NCBI GenBank assembly: GCA_025716855.1
Contig: JAIXMQ010000036.1
Location: 124,001-188,000, forward strand
DNA length: 64,000 nucleotides
Reading direction: 5' to 3'
Source of the DNA: Pilaira anomala
Lineage: Eukaryota > Mucoromycota > Mucoromycetes > Mucorales > Mucoraceae
The position numbers and the translations under genes are program-made. The notes beneath the pieces were generated by a model. It was not told the origin of the DNA, did no database searches, and saw only the letters and a program-made list of their open reading frames with translations. Shown here in pieces: positions 45,370 to 56,120 of this stretch. Within the stretch, counting starts at the first letter, position 1, and every line of letters starts with the position of its first letter.

Positions 45370-46186
45370 ACCAGAAATAAAAAAAAAAAAGGAAAGAGAG
45401 ACAGAAATTTTTATATATCATGCTTTTTATACTCAAAATAAAACAAAAAACAAAAAACAAAAAAAAAGAGAAATATATCAATTGTATTTTATTCTATCGA
45501 CTTGGAAAGTATCTTACTGGTTTAATATTTCTTAAGCTTATTATCAAGGTTTTACTGCTCTTCTAAATTTTGACAAAGAATGATGACTGTTTCGATTGAC
45601 TAATAATCTATTCTTTACAAAATAAAAATGAAACCCTGTTTTGATTTTAGTAATATATACGCATGTAAAGAACCTTTTAATAAATATGTCATTAGAAAGC
45701 TCTTTTTTTATCTTCTAGAGTAATGTAAAAATTTTAATTTCTACCAATTTTTGTATATACATGTACCTGCTTTTTTTTTTTGTTTTGTTTCGCAAGTGTC
45801 GTACTGTTAAGACATTTAACCTATATTACTGTGATGTATTACCGCCACACACACACATATTATTAGTAATCTATTATTGCCACTACATATTATACTCAAT
45901 ATGTTATCAAAATTCGTTTTTAGAAAGAAGAAAAGAAGAGCATTTTTATTTTTCTTATAAATAAACAAACAAACATGAAAGGTTGCTATTACATTTTATC
46001 GTTCCTCTTTGTGATACAAACTTTTGTTTTTCTTTTTGAAACAAAAAAGACCCTATAAAATAAGATTGATTAAAAAAAAAGGGGAGAAAAAAGAGGGGCA
46101 TTTACGCCAGAATGGAAAAAAAAAAAAGAAAAGTTTATTTGAAATTATTTTATGTATACAAATGTATAATTTTACATATATAACTT

Positions 46187-46228
<42 letters not shown>

Positions 46229-46314
46229 CTGTACTAGTCTGTTTTATATAGAAAGAAGAAAAGGGAATATTACAAAAAAGATATAAAATAAAATAAATAA
46301 AAAAAAAAAAAGAA
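45370..46314. other. convergent intergenic region, low complexity
   Basis: The 3' flanks of VMA16 and the PUF gene. It has A and T tracts, a (TG)n run at 46191-46217 followed by AGAGAGAG, and no supported gene. Confidence 0.5.
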
Positions 46315-49104
46315 TCAAGGGTTTGATGAAAAGGTAGAAGTTGAGAATGGATGAGAAACAAAAGGGGAAGTAGTAGTTGGAGAAAAGTTAATATCGTTAT
46401 TCATCAAAGGATGAATATTTCCCCCTGTGACGGAAGTAGTGGTAGTAGTCGATGCTCCTATTAAACCTCCTAAATGATGATTATAACCTTGTTGTTGTTG
46501 TTGTTGAAATTGTTGAAGTTGAAATTGTTGTTGTTGGTATTGAGATTGAACTTGTTGAAATGGTTGCTGTCTTTGTTGTTCTCCTCTGTTTAATTTACCT
46601 TGAATGCGTTTACAGTATGAAGTATTACGAATTCCAGGTAATAACGGACGAATACAATCACCCAGCTAAACAAGTGAATGGAATGAGTATACATATAAAA
46701 ACACACACACTCTCTCTCTCTCGCTCTGCTTTTACCTTTTGATGTTGCGTTTCTTCTGCAAAATCTAATGCGGTTTGAACAACATAATTGGCATATGAAT
46801 CCTTTAATAGTTTTTCTAATTGAGGTCGATTGACCATTTCTTCAATCAAGTGACGACGAGTATCTTCTTCAGCAACACGAATGCACTAAAATAATAATCA
46901 ATGTACCCCTAAATAAAAAAAAAAAAGACTCCTTTTTTCTTTTTTTTTATGCATACCTTTTCCATCACATTTGAACTGTATTTTTGTACAGATAATCCAC
47001 CAATATGACCAATGAATTGTCTTATTAATTGATCCGAGAAATGAGCATCACCTAATTCAAGTACATATTGTACAACGTAATTACCATATGGGTCTTGAAC
47101 CAATGTTAAAGCATGACGTATAATCTCATTGACCAGTTGTTTCTGTGAGTTTGTGTATTAGTGTATATATTTATATATCTATATAGAAATATTTTTTCAT
47201 ACCTTTTGACTTTCAGCAGAGAAATCAATACATCTTTGCAAGACACAGCAACCATGACGATGCGTTGCGACTTCAATACAATTTTTACTTACAGCATCAT
47301 ATATGAATTGTTTATCTGTGCTTGATAAACGATGCAAACATTTCTGTATGACATGATTACCATTTATATCTTTGATTAAAGTGACTACATTTGGAGATAA
47401 TGCTTGAATTATCTTTTCAATCTAAAAAAAAATATATATATATATATAAGAATATATATAAATAAATGTATATATATATACTTTACTTGTTCAGGAAGGG
47501 TCAAGAATTCAATCATTCTCTGGACAGCTCTTGTACCGTGCATATTTAAAGAAATTGTGATAACAGCGTTTGCGACTTGTTCAACAATCATCGTTCTCTG
47601 AGTATCTGTACAATATTCCATTAATTTTTGACATAAATAATTACCAAAAGGATCTGAGAATTGTATAAAAAAAAAAAAAGCGTTAGAAATGTACAGATTA
47701 ATTTTTTTTTTGATTGTACGTGTACCTGTCATTAATTCAACAAAGTGAGGATAGATTTGAAGAAAGATAAGATCTCTTTGGTCTGGTTTTTGTTCTTCTA
47801 GTTTCTTTTGAAAGAATCTACAACCATATTGATCTTTACATAATGAATAGATTTCATCTACAACATCTTCTAATTTAATGGAAGCAAATCTATCTTGTTC
47901 AGTTGTAGCTGCAGTGGTGGTTGTAGTAGAGATAGAGGTATTCATAGTGGTTGCAGAACTCGTTCTTCTTAATTGATTCATTGAGTTCTTTCTAGATGTA
48001 GTAGGTGAAGGAGGTCTACTGGTACTAGGTTGAATTTGTCTCATGAGATGAGATACGAGTAATGGGTTCATGGTGGTTGCAATGGAAGGAGAAAGTAAAG
48101 GTGCATTGAATGAAGACGATGTCGTATGATAGAGTGTACTGTTATGATCATTTGTATGACTGAATAAAGAAGAGGTTTGTCTACTGGTAATACTAGGTTG
48201 GTCCATGAAATCATCAAACGAATTGTTGTTTTCATATCTTCTTGAAAGCCTTGTGCCTGCGTCTAAACTACCCATGCGTCTTGCAGATGATAGATCCGGG
48301 TTTGAATAAGATGGCGTCAATCGATTCATATCGAGTCTTTTTGAAGCAAAATCAACTGAAAATTTACGGTATTGTTGCTGCGATTGAATAAACTGTTGTT
48401 GTTGTTGATGATGCTGCTGTTGCTGTTGGTGATGATGATGTTGCTGCTGTTGATGATGATGATGTTGTTGCTGTTGTTGTTGCTGCTGCTGCTGTTGTTG
48501 TTGTTGTTGTTGTTGCTGCTGTTGTTGTTGATGTTGTTGTTGCTGTTGTTGTTGTTGATGATGATGATGTTGTTGTTGCATTAAAAACATGTTGTGCTCT
48601 CTTGGTACTTGTTCCGTAGTCAAGTTCTGCATGTAACCATGCCAGTCAGGATAGTTATTATTGCTAGCCATATACGATGTACTCTATTATTTGTGTGTTA
48701 AAAAAATAAAAAAATAAAATGAAAATAATAATAATGAGCACATTACCAAGTTGGGATAACTTTCACGACGTGATAATTGTTGATGACCTTCTTCAGGGTA
48801 TCTCATAAACAAATTATTATTAGAAGACGTATTGTATTCTTGTTGAATGGCTAATAATATAAAATATGTATAATGTATGCTTAATATCAACAAAAAGTTT
48901 TTTTTTTCCAAATATTTTTAATTAGTGCCACATATATAAAACTTACAAAACGAGTTATTACGAAACAAGTGTCTGTCAGTAGATTGAGGAGTGAATGCTG
49001 TATTATCAGGGAATATACTACGGAATGATTTTGTAGCATTATTTGAAGCACTCCTATAAAGAGTAACACACGTAAAATAAGAATCGATTTGACATCCCCT
49101 TTGT

Positions 49105-49160
<56 letters not shown>

Positions 49161-49524
49161 ATTTCTTTTTCTCTTTTCGCTCTACCCCCCTTTCTCCCCT
49201 CTCTTCTCTTCTCTTATAATCTTTCTAACAGAGACCCCTTACTCGTGTTTATTTCATCCCCCTTCCCTTTCACCCCCACCCCCTCTCCTTCTTCTCTCCT
49301 TGATTCTTTATATATATTTTTTTTTTTCACAAGTTAAAAAAAAAAAAAACTTACGTGTCTAATATTGTATCCATTGGATGTTGATCAGATATAGTTAAGC
49401 TATTTATCGTGGCTATTTGATCATCAATATCTTGATCTGTTATGTTATAAGAAGCGTAAGCCTGTTCTTCTTCTTTTGATGAAGACATCATTGTTTGACT
49501 GCTATTAAAGCTATTACTTTCCAT
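46315..49524 (-). CDS. Pumilio/PUF family RNA-binding protein with polyglutamine tract
   Basis: Binds 3' UTRs of mRNAs and limits their stability or translation. Nine minus-strand exons: 49524-49355, 49053-48947, 48850-48747, 48683-47726, 47653-47487, 47421-47203, 47142-46957, 46885-46736 and 46665-46315, giving 803 residues with consistent phases. The N-terminal half is disordered, with a Gln/His tract (about residues 162-228). Eight PUF repeats follow, for example YSLCKDQYGCRFFQKKLEEQ, DPFGNYLCQKLMEYCT, NMHGTRAVQRMIEFL, INGNHVIQKCLHRL, HRHGCCVLQRCIDF, DPYGNYVVQYVLELG and KYSSNVMEKCIR. A Gln-rich tail ends the protein. The start Met (MESNSFNSSQ) is the first after the T/A tract upstream. Confidence 0.93.
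48390..48588 (-). repeat. CAG/CAA/CAT polyglutamine-histidine tract
   Basis: About 65 codons of nearly pure Gln with His clusters in the PUF gene. CAG and CAA codons are mixed and short CAT/CAC runs break it, which limits replication slippage compared with a pure CAG run. Confidence 0.9.
49109..49154 (+). repeat. (CT)23 microsatellite in PUF intron 1
   Basis: An uninterrupted CT run on the plus strand, GA on the transcribed strand. It sits in a 301-bp intron, longer than most in this window, with pyrimidine-rich sequence to 49310. Confidence 0.95.
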
Positions 49525-49797
49525 GACACACTCTTTTCTTTTTTTTTTAAAAAAAATAATAATAATAAATAAACAGATATAAATAAATAAAAAAAAAAAG
49601 AAGAAATAAGAAGAAAGAAAAAAAGATAAAGAAATAAAAAAGAGGGGATATAGTTTTAATGCAAAAATAAAAAACGAAAAGGAAAATAGCGGCGTTCTAA
49701 CATATTCAATATTATTAAGAGCTTTGTCGTGACGTCTCAAAGAGTACTTCTTCTTCTCTCTCTTTTTTCCTTCTTTTTCTTTCCTTAAAGAACTATC
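49525..49797. promoter_or_regulatory. compact bidirectional promoter (PUF / AZUL-HECT)
   Basis: Only 273 bp separate the two divergent start codons. It contains a T10A8-type tract near 49540-49558 on the PUF side and CTTCTTCTCTCTC-rich sequence just upstream of the HECT start. No TATA box was recognised. Confidence 0.6.
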
Positions 49798-52700
49798 ATG
49801 TCAACATATCTAGATAATAGAAACTCAAATAACAATAACTCATTTTTGTATCAGTCTCAACCACCTTCTTCACCCGTTACAAGTAATAACGCTAACCAAG
49901 TTCAATCACAGCCACAGCCACAACAACAACAACAACAGCAACAGCAGCAGCAGCAACAGCAAGCAGAAGACATTTATTATAATAATGATCATGGTATTGT
50001 AGTAGACTATTTAGTTTCACCTAAACCTTCTACAAGTCGTATGACACAACAACAACAACAAGAGATGGTTGAAAATAATACGAAAAGACGAACTTCTTTT
50101 TCTTCTTCTTCTTCGTCTTCTTCTTCCTCTTCTTCTTCTTCCAATTCGTTGACTTTAAAACCTATTAAATTAGCAACTGATATTAATAATAGTAAAGATC
50201 ATGTCTTAAAGAGAGATCCTTTTCAATTGAAACCGGCCAATACAACTTCATCTACAAGTAGTCCATCTTCACCTTTAGTCCTCACACCCAACAAAGCCAC
50301 TATGCGGTTCGAAAAAAAGAAGAACACTAAACTTTATAGAAGAGAGAAATTAAAGCAGGCTAAAAATGAATATGAAGAGAAAATTGAAGAGTATTTTCAT
50401 CAATTAACAATAGGTTGCCAAGAAACCGAGTGTCGAAATAAATTTTGTGCATCGGGTCGAGGTAAAACAATATAGATGAGATATACACTCATGATTTTGA
50501 TGAATTAATTTTTTTGTCGTGTTAAAATAGGTGGTATTTTAAGTTTACAACCACAAGCTGCATTAATCATGTCGATTCAATTGGCCTCTATGCCAGGATC
50601 CAGATTATGTACAGTAAAGAAACATTCAAGTAGTGTTACACGAAGCAAGAAGGAAATAAATCAGGAACAACAACCACAACAACAACAACAAACAAAACCG
50701 TTCTTACAATCACTTTTCACTTCGACACCCTTCATTCATTTGTTAAATAGAGATCAAGAGATTTCAAATAGTCTCAAGAAGAAGAAGAAAGAAGAAGAAG
50801 AAGAAGAAAAGGTGACTCGTACAAAGGAACATCATCAGCATTGGAGTACAGATTTTTGGAAATTGTTTAGTCCATTCAGTAACACACATCCAGAATCAGA
50901 TTATGAAGAAGAAGAAGAAGAAGAAGAAGAAGCAGTGCAAAAAAGACATGATGCTTCTGATGAAGGATATTATCAAATAGATCATGATGAACGTATGTCA
51001 GATACAAGTGATGATAGTAGTATGACAGATGGTATGCTTTTAGCCATTCCACCTATCTCAATCAATTTAGATCAAGCAGTTGAATATTTACATCGAGCGA
51101 TTGTGACCCAAACGATCTCTGAAGAAAAGATGGACAGATGGTGTCGATCCATCTTTCAAAGTTGGGAAGGGATTGGGAACAGTTTTCTTACACAGAATAA
51201 ATTCGATATTAATTTAGATGAACTTTCACGATTTTATCAATTAGTCATTCATCAAGACCGAAAGACAAAGAATATTCGACAAATTCGCATTATGGAAGCG
51301 ATTTCAGATAGTTTTGAGACTTTGTTAGATCGCATGAGCTTAAATGTAGAAGCATTGACTGAAATGGAAAGAGTCCAAGGTCATGATATTCGTATGATCA
51401 ATGAATGGATACGATCGATCATGGCTGTATTGCAATGGATCATTTGTTGTAAAGAAAATCAGTACAAGGAAGAACAAGATGGGTTAGCTGCTTTGGTTGC
51501 GAAATTAGATGATATCTCTACAAGTCAAAAAAGATCTGCTTCGATTGCTTCTACCAGTCAAATCATTTTAACTCAAAAGTTAATTCAGGTGGTTGGCAAT
51601 ATCGCACAAAAGAATAAGAAATCGATCTTGAAAAGAAAATTGTTGAATCGTTTGGCTTCTTTGGATTCAGATCGTATACGTTATTTGGTACAGGATTTTC
51701 AACAGTATCTATTAGATCATTTTCATACGGGTCCTTATAAGTATGGTTCAGAAGATACTGTGATTATGACCTTGAAATCCGTAGAACTTTTATGTAAGGA
51801 GCAGCAGTCTAGATATATCGCTTTTTTTTTTTTATGTAGCATTGTTAATCATTTATATTTATTGTATTAGATCAAGCCAATATGAAAGTACCTACCTCAC
51901 CTATTATTCCATCTTCTTCATTTTACAGTGATTCAATATGCAAGAAACTGAATATTAAAAACGAATATAGAATCTGGAAACGCGTATTACTTTATGGAGA
52001 AGGAAGACATTCTACGTTAATTACTCGACAAGGAGAAACGGAATATCAACGTCGATCCCGATTATTTATGACGACTCCCTCACGATCTACACTATTAGCG
52101 TATCCATTTGAAAATGAATACCAATTCTCCTGGTTTAGTTATCCGTTCTTATTATCACCTTCGATCAAACGAAAGATTGTGCTGATTGATGCCATGTCAC
52201 AAATGTCATTAGAATACGAAGATGCATGTGTGAATCATACACTAGTGGTTCATGCACAAAAGCTATTATCGGAAGCACCGCGTATGCTGAAAAATCTCGA
52301 GACCAATCTTCGTAGTGCTACCTGTCCTTATCTCTTACTGGAGATTCGAAGAGAGCATTTTATCTCAGATACCTTTTGTCAGATGTCACGTAAATGGTCT
52401 GATCTTAAGAAACCTCTCAAAGTCAAGTTTATTCAAGGAGGAGAAGAAGGTATGGATCAAGGAGGAGTTCAAAAGGAATTCTTTGGTGTGTTGTTTGAAA
52501 AATTGGTTTCGACCGACATTGGATTGTTTTGTCAAGATGAAAGTACGCGTCTTTGTTGGATCCGAGTGCTGGCAGAACCAGATATAAGAAGTTATGAGAT
52601 GGTAGGTGTCATGATGGGATTATCTATATATAATGGCGTGATCATGAACCTTCAATTCCCTCAAGTGCTTTGGAAAGTATTGGTGATTCCAAATGAAGCT

Positions 52701-53520
52701 TTGATCGATGTGATGGCAAAAAATCAAGAGTTATTTACTTTGGAGGATTTGGAAGAAGGTTGGCCTGCTTTAGGGAGCGGACTTCGGCAGTTACTGAATT
52801 GGTCTGATGGAGAAGTAGAAGATGTGTTTTGTCGTGATTATGATATCTCAATGGATATCTTTGGGCAAGGTGTGGTTACTACTTCTTTAATGCCAAATAA
52901 AAAAGATCCTGTGGTGCCTGTCACCAATGAAAATCGAGAGCAATACGTCAAGGACTATTGTACTTATTTTATGTATACGGCACAAAGGGATCAACTTTTA
53001 GCTTTACGTCGTGGTATGTGGAGTGTGATTGGAAGTAGAGCACTTACGTTATGTACATATAAAGAGCTTGAAATGATTGCTTGTGGATTAAGACAAGGAC
53101 CTGGTGCATTAGATTTAGATTTAACTGAACTTGAAAGTGTTGCAGAGTATGACGATGGTTATAATGTAGATCATCCTACAATAAGGTACATATATATTTA
53201 TATATTTATTTATTAGTTGAATTTAATTTTAACCGTGTTATGTAAACATTAGACAATTTTGGTCAGTTGTTCATCATGATTTAACCAATGAACAAAAGAA
53301 ACAATTGCTACTTTTTGTTACTGCAAGTGATAGAGTTCCTGTAGGTGGACTGAAGGAACTTTCGTTTTATATTCAAAGAAATGGACCAGATAATGATAGA
53401 TTACCTACAGCACTGACTTGCTTTAGTAGACTCTTGTTACCAGAGTATTCAAGTAGACAGAAACTTAAAGATAGATTAATTACTGCCATTGAAAATACGA
53501 AAGGCTTTGGACTTGTATAG
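49798..53520 (+). CDS. HECT E3 ubiquitin ligase with AZUL zinc-binding domain (UBE3A/E6AP-like)
   Basis: Transfers ubiquitin to substrates through a thioester. Four exons (49798-50461, 50531-51793, 51871-53185, 53253-53520) give 1169 residues. The N-terminal 190 residues are Gln/Ser-rich. An AZUL-type domain follows (about 190-250): IEEYFHQLTIGCQETECRNK, FCASGRGG and LASMPGSRLC, with the Cys spacing of UBE3A. The middle is helical with acidic runs. The HECT domain fills the last 350 or so residues: LKVKFIQGGEEGMDQGGVQK, FFGVLFEKLVS and LPTALTCFSRLLLPEY with catalytic C1137. AZUL plus HECT is the UBE3A architecture. Animal E6AP binds the proteasome through AZUL; the substrates here are unknown. 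Confidence 0.93.
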
Positions 53521-53735
53521 ACTTTTTTTTTTTTCATTTATACTACATTTTTCCCTTTTTTTTTACATACACATTTATATATATTTAGCATTTTATTTTC
53601 TTCTCCTTTTTTTTTTATTACATTGGAAATAAACCATTATCTACCGTTTATCATTACTTTAGAGCTGTTGCTGTAAATTATTATATAATAAGGATTTTTT
53701 ATTTTAAAAAAATATATGATTTGGTTAGAATATGA

Positions 53736-55817
53736 TTATGACATGAATTTTCTACGGCTAAAGCTTCGCAAATTAAAAGAAACTTTGGGTCTGTTTATAC
53801 TTTTGATGGGAATACGCTTGTTTTGATAATATATTTTGACTTTCTCAAAGTTTACCGATGAAATAGTATAGTTTGATGCAATGTTCAGCAAAGTAGAGCT
53901 AGGATTGTTGATAGCGACAGGAGTATTATGAAGCGATGTAGTGATTAAAACGTCCAATACAATCGATCTATCATGATTGAGAACCGTAAGATGAATAGGA
54001 CATACGTCTAACGAATTCTTGGACGTAAAACTGAGTACGAGCTCTGGCAAGCTAAATTTAAAGTGGAACCTAAAATGACGATCATCGTCTCGTAGGACTG
54101 GAATATTCTTTAACTTGAATAAGTTTATCTTGAAAGGAAAATGAATGTATTCATCGTATGTAGATGAAAGCCTAAAAAGTAAGTAAGAACCTATAGAGAC
54201 TTCGGTAAATGAGCAGTGGCGGCTACTGTTATCCATGGGGTTTATATCTTCATATTCTTCATATTCTTCTTCTTCTTGTAGATCACTGGTGGGGACTGAT
54301 GCAAGGGTTTTTTTGGACATGGTAAAAATTCCTTCTATCGTAGCATCCAGATGGGGGATCAGCTTGACCTTGACTTGTAATTTTTTGAAATCCTGATAAA
54401 AATTGATCAGATGATTTAGCTTGGAATGTATACAACTTTCTGAGGTAGTGAATTGCATTTCTGTCTTTTCGTTTTCAGGAGCGACTGCTTCATCATTATA
54501 AATGAATTTTAAATGGAAACGCTTGCTGTCAAAGAATAGTCCTTCATGTATTCGTAGATTGAGTTTACAAATCTCATTTTTAAATGTAAGAATAATTTCA
54601 CTAGGCGGCATATAATCAGCTCCCATGAATAGGAAGATATCAATTATTTTTCTAGGTTTCATATCACCATAAGTATCCAAAACCCGCCAAAGCTTATTTA
54701 TAGGCTTTAAATTTAAAGAGAATGGAAGTTCATATGCTGATATCAGCAATTTGAATCGTTTGGCAGCCTGTATATGCTGTAAAAAATTTCTAAAGTAATC
54801 TAAATTTGTATCATCATCCAGCCATTCCTTGTTATGCGTATTAACAGTAAATTCTAAATTAAGTTCGTCTAGCTGGGATGTAGAAACAGAGTCCAGAATA
54901 ATATCCATGTGGGTCTTGTTCATTGCCATTGAAGAGAGCAATACACTTTTGAGCTTTGAGATGTTGGAGTGGCGAGGAGTTGTGGATGGAGATTCTTCTG
55001 CATAGATATTTCTAGGAACGAGCTCTAATTCTTCGAGGTTATGTTTCATTGGAGGACAATTATAGAAGCTAGGTCGATCAATAAGACTAAAATGAGTTAA
55101 ATTTTGACAAGTGGCTAAGAGTACGGTAGGATTAAGCAAGGATTGGAACTGACTCACATCATCAAGCTCACAGTCAAATATCAGATTCGTCAGTCTCTTG
55201 AAATGAGGTAATGTATCCAACTCTGTCTTATTGTTATCATAAGATTCCATACAATAGGCTGAATACGGGTTGTCTATGACAAGATGAGTTAAATTTTGAC
55301 GGAATTTGTAGCATACATTGAAATAATAAAGTTGTGTCTGTTTAGCAATAGGAGCAGGAGACGAAAATATATCTGGGCAGATTTGAAGTTGTTCCAAATG
55401 TGGTAATGAGGTAGTATCTAGATGAAGTAACATGTAAATCAGGATCGGTCTCAGTACGTCATTATATGTTCTGAGATCAATCAAAGTTAATGATGAAAAA
55501 TTAGCAACCATATTGGTGAAACAAGTGAATACATATCTCTCCTTATGATTATAATAGGATCCATAAAGTATCATGTGCTTGACTAAACTCCATTTACTGG
55601 GAAGACTAGTATCATATGTATTTTGTTGTATTTTTTTGTGGTAATTAAAAAATTTATCGTAGTGTTTTGAAGTTAGAATGAAACTACTGTAGAACTCGTT
55701 AATGGCACACTGATAAAATTGTTGGTTGACAAGCAAGCATTGCTTTATATCTTTGCGTCCTAATTTTCGGATAATCTGAATCAACACTTCAGCGGGAATA
55801 TCAAGTATCCTAAACAT
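53736..55817 (-). CDS. F-box protein, paralogue 1 of tandem array
   Basis: Intronless, 693 residues. The F-box is at the N-terminus (about 4-45: ILDIPAEVLIQIIRKLGRKD, CLLVNQQFYQCAINEFYSSF), the site that binds Skp1 in SCF ubiquitin ligases. The central 350 residues have LRR-like segments with Leu-rich spacing (LTLIDLRTYNDV, LPHLEQLQI, FKRLTNLIFD, CQNLTHFSLID), suggesting a substrate-recognition face. The C-terminal 150 residues are beta-rich, with DDDRHFRFHFKFSLPELVLSF and a final YTISSVNFEKVKIYY. An acidic EEEEYEEYED run lies before it. The stop is 217 bp past that of the convergent HECT gene. Substrate unknown. Confidence 0.8.
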   Translation of the reverse strand: MFRILDIPAEVLIQIIRKLGRKDIKQCLLVNQQFYQCAINEFYSSFILTSKHYDKFFNYHKKIQQNTYDTSLPSKWSLVKHMILYGSYYNHKERYVFTCFTNMVANFSSLTLIDLRTYNDVLRPILIYMLLHLDTTSLPHLEQLQICPDIFSSPAPIAKQTQLYYFNVCYKFRQNLTHLVIDNPYSAYCMESYDNNKTELDTLPHFKRLTNLIFDCELDDVSQFQSLLNPTVLLATCQNLTHFSLIDRPSFYNCPPMKHNLEELELVPRNIYAEESPSTTPRHSNISKLKSVLLSSMAMNKTHMDIILDSVSTSQLDELNLEFTVNTHNKEWLDDDTNLDYFRNFLQHIQAAKRFKLLISAYELPFSLNLKPINKLWRVLDTYGDMKPRKIIDIFLFMGADYMPPSEIILTFKNEICKLNLRIHEGLFFDSKRFHLKFIYNDEAVAPENEKTEMQFTTSESCIHSKLNHLINFYQDFKKLQVKVKLIPHLDATIEGIFTMSKKTLASVPTSDLQEEEEYEEYEDINPMDNSSRHCSFTEVSIGSYLLFRLSSTYDEYIHFPFKINLFKLKNIPVLRDDDRHFRFHFKFSLPELVLSFTSKNSLDVCPIHLTVLNHDRSIVLDVLITTSLHNTPVAINNPSSTLLNIASNYTISSVNFEKVKIYYQNKRIPIKSINRPKVSFNLRSFSRRKFMS

Positions 55818-56120
55818 GATGTATACGTAGATAAAAAAAAAAAAAAAAAAAACGAAACAATTTAATATCGAGTAGCTTTTATATATTTATTTGGATGTAG
55901 ATAATGAACCATTGTAAATAGTATATATGGAGTTTCAACATGTGTATCTTATTGTGCTCATTGTTCATTTATTTTCTATGTACTAACAACAAATAAATGT
56001 CTTAAACACAAAAAAAAAAATCAATTACATAATAACAGCTTAATGCATTTTATGAAAGGTTTGAATGTTTTAATGGAATGTGATAATGGGGTTTATATTG
56101 GCCAATTGTATAAATAATTG
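55818..56120. other. spacer between F-box genes 1 and 2
   Basis: A 303-bp AT-rich spacer that should hold the promoter of paralogue 1. An A run lies near 55832-55850. No gene. Confidence 0.6.

Noticed and set aside
48372..48584. Poly-Leu/Met frame on the plus strand
   Set aside because: Antisense shadow of the PUF polyglutamine tract.
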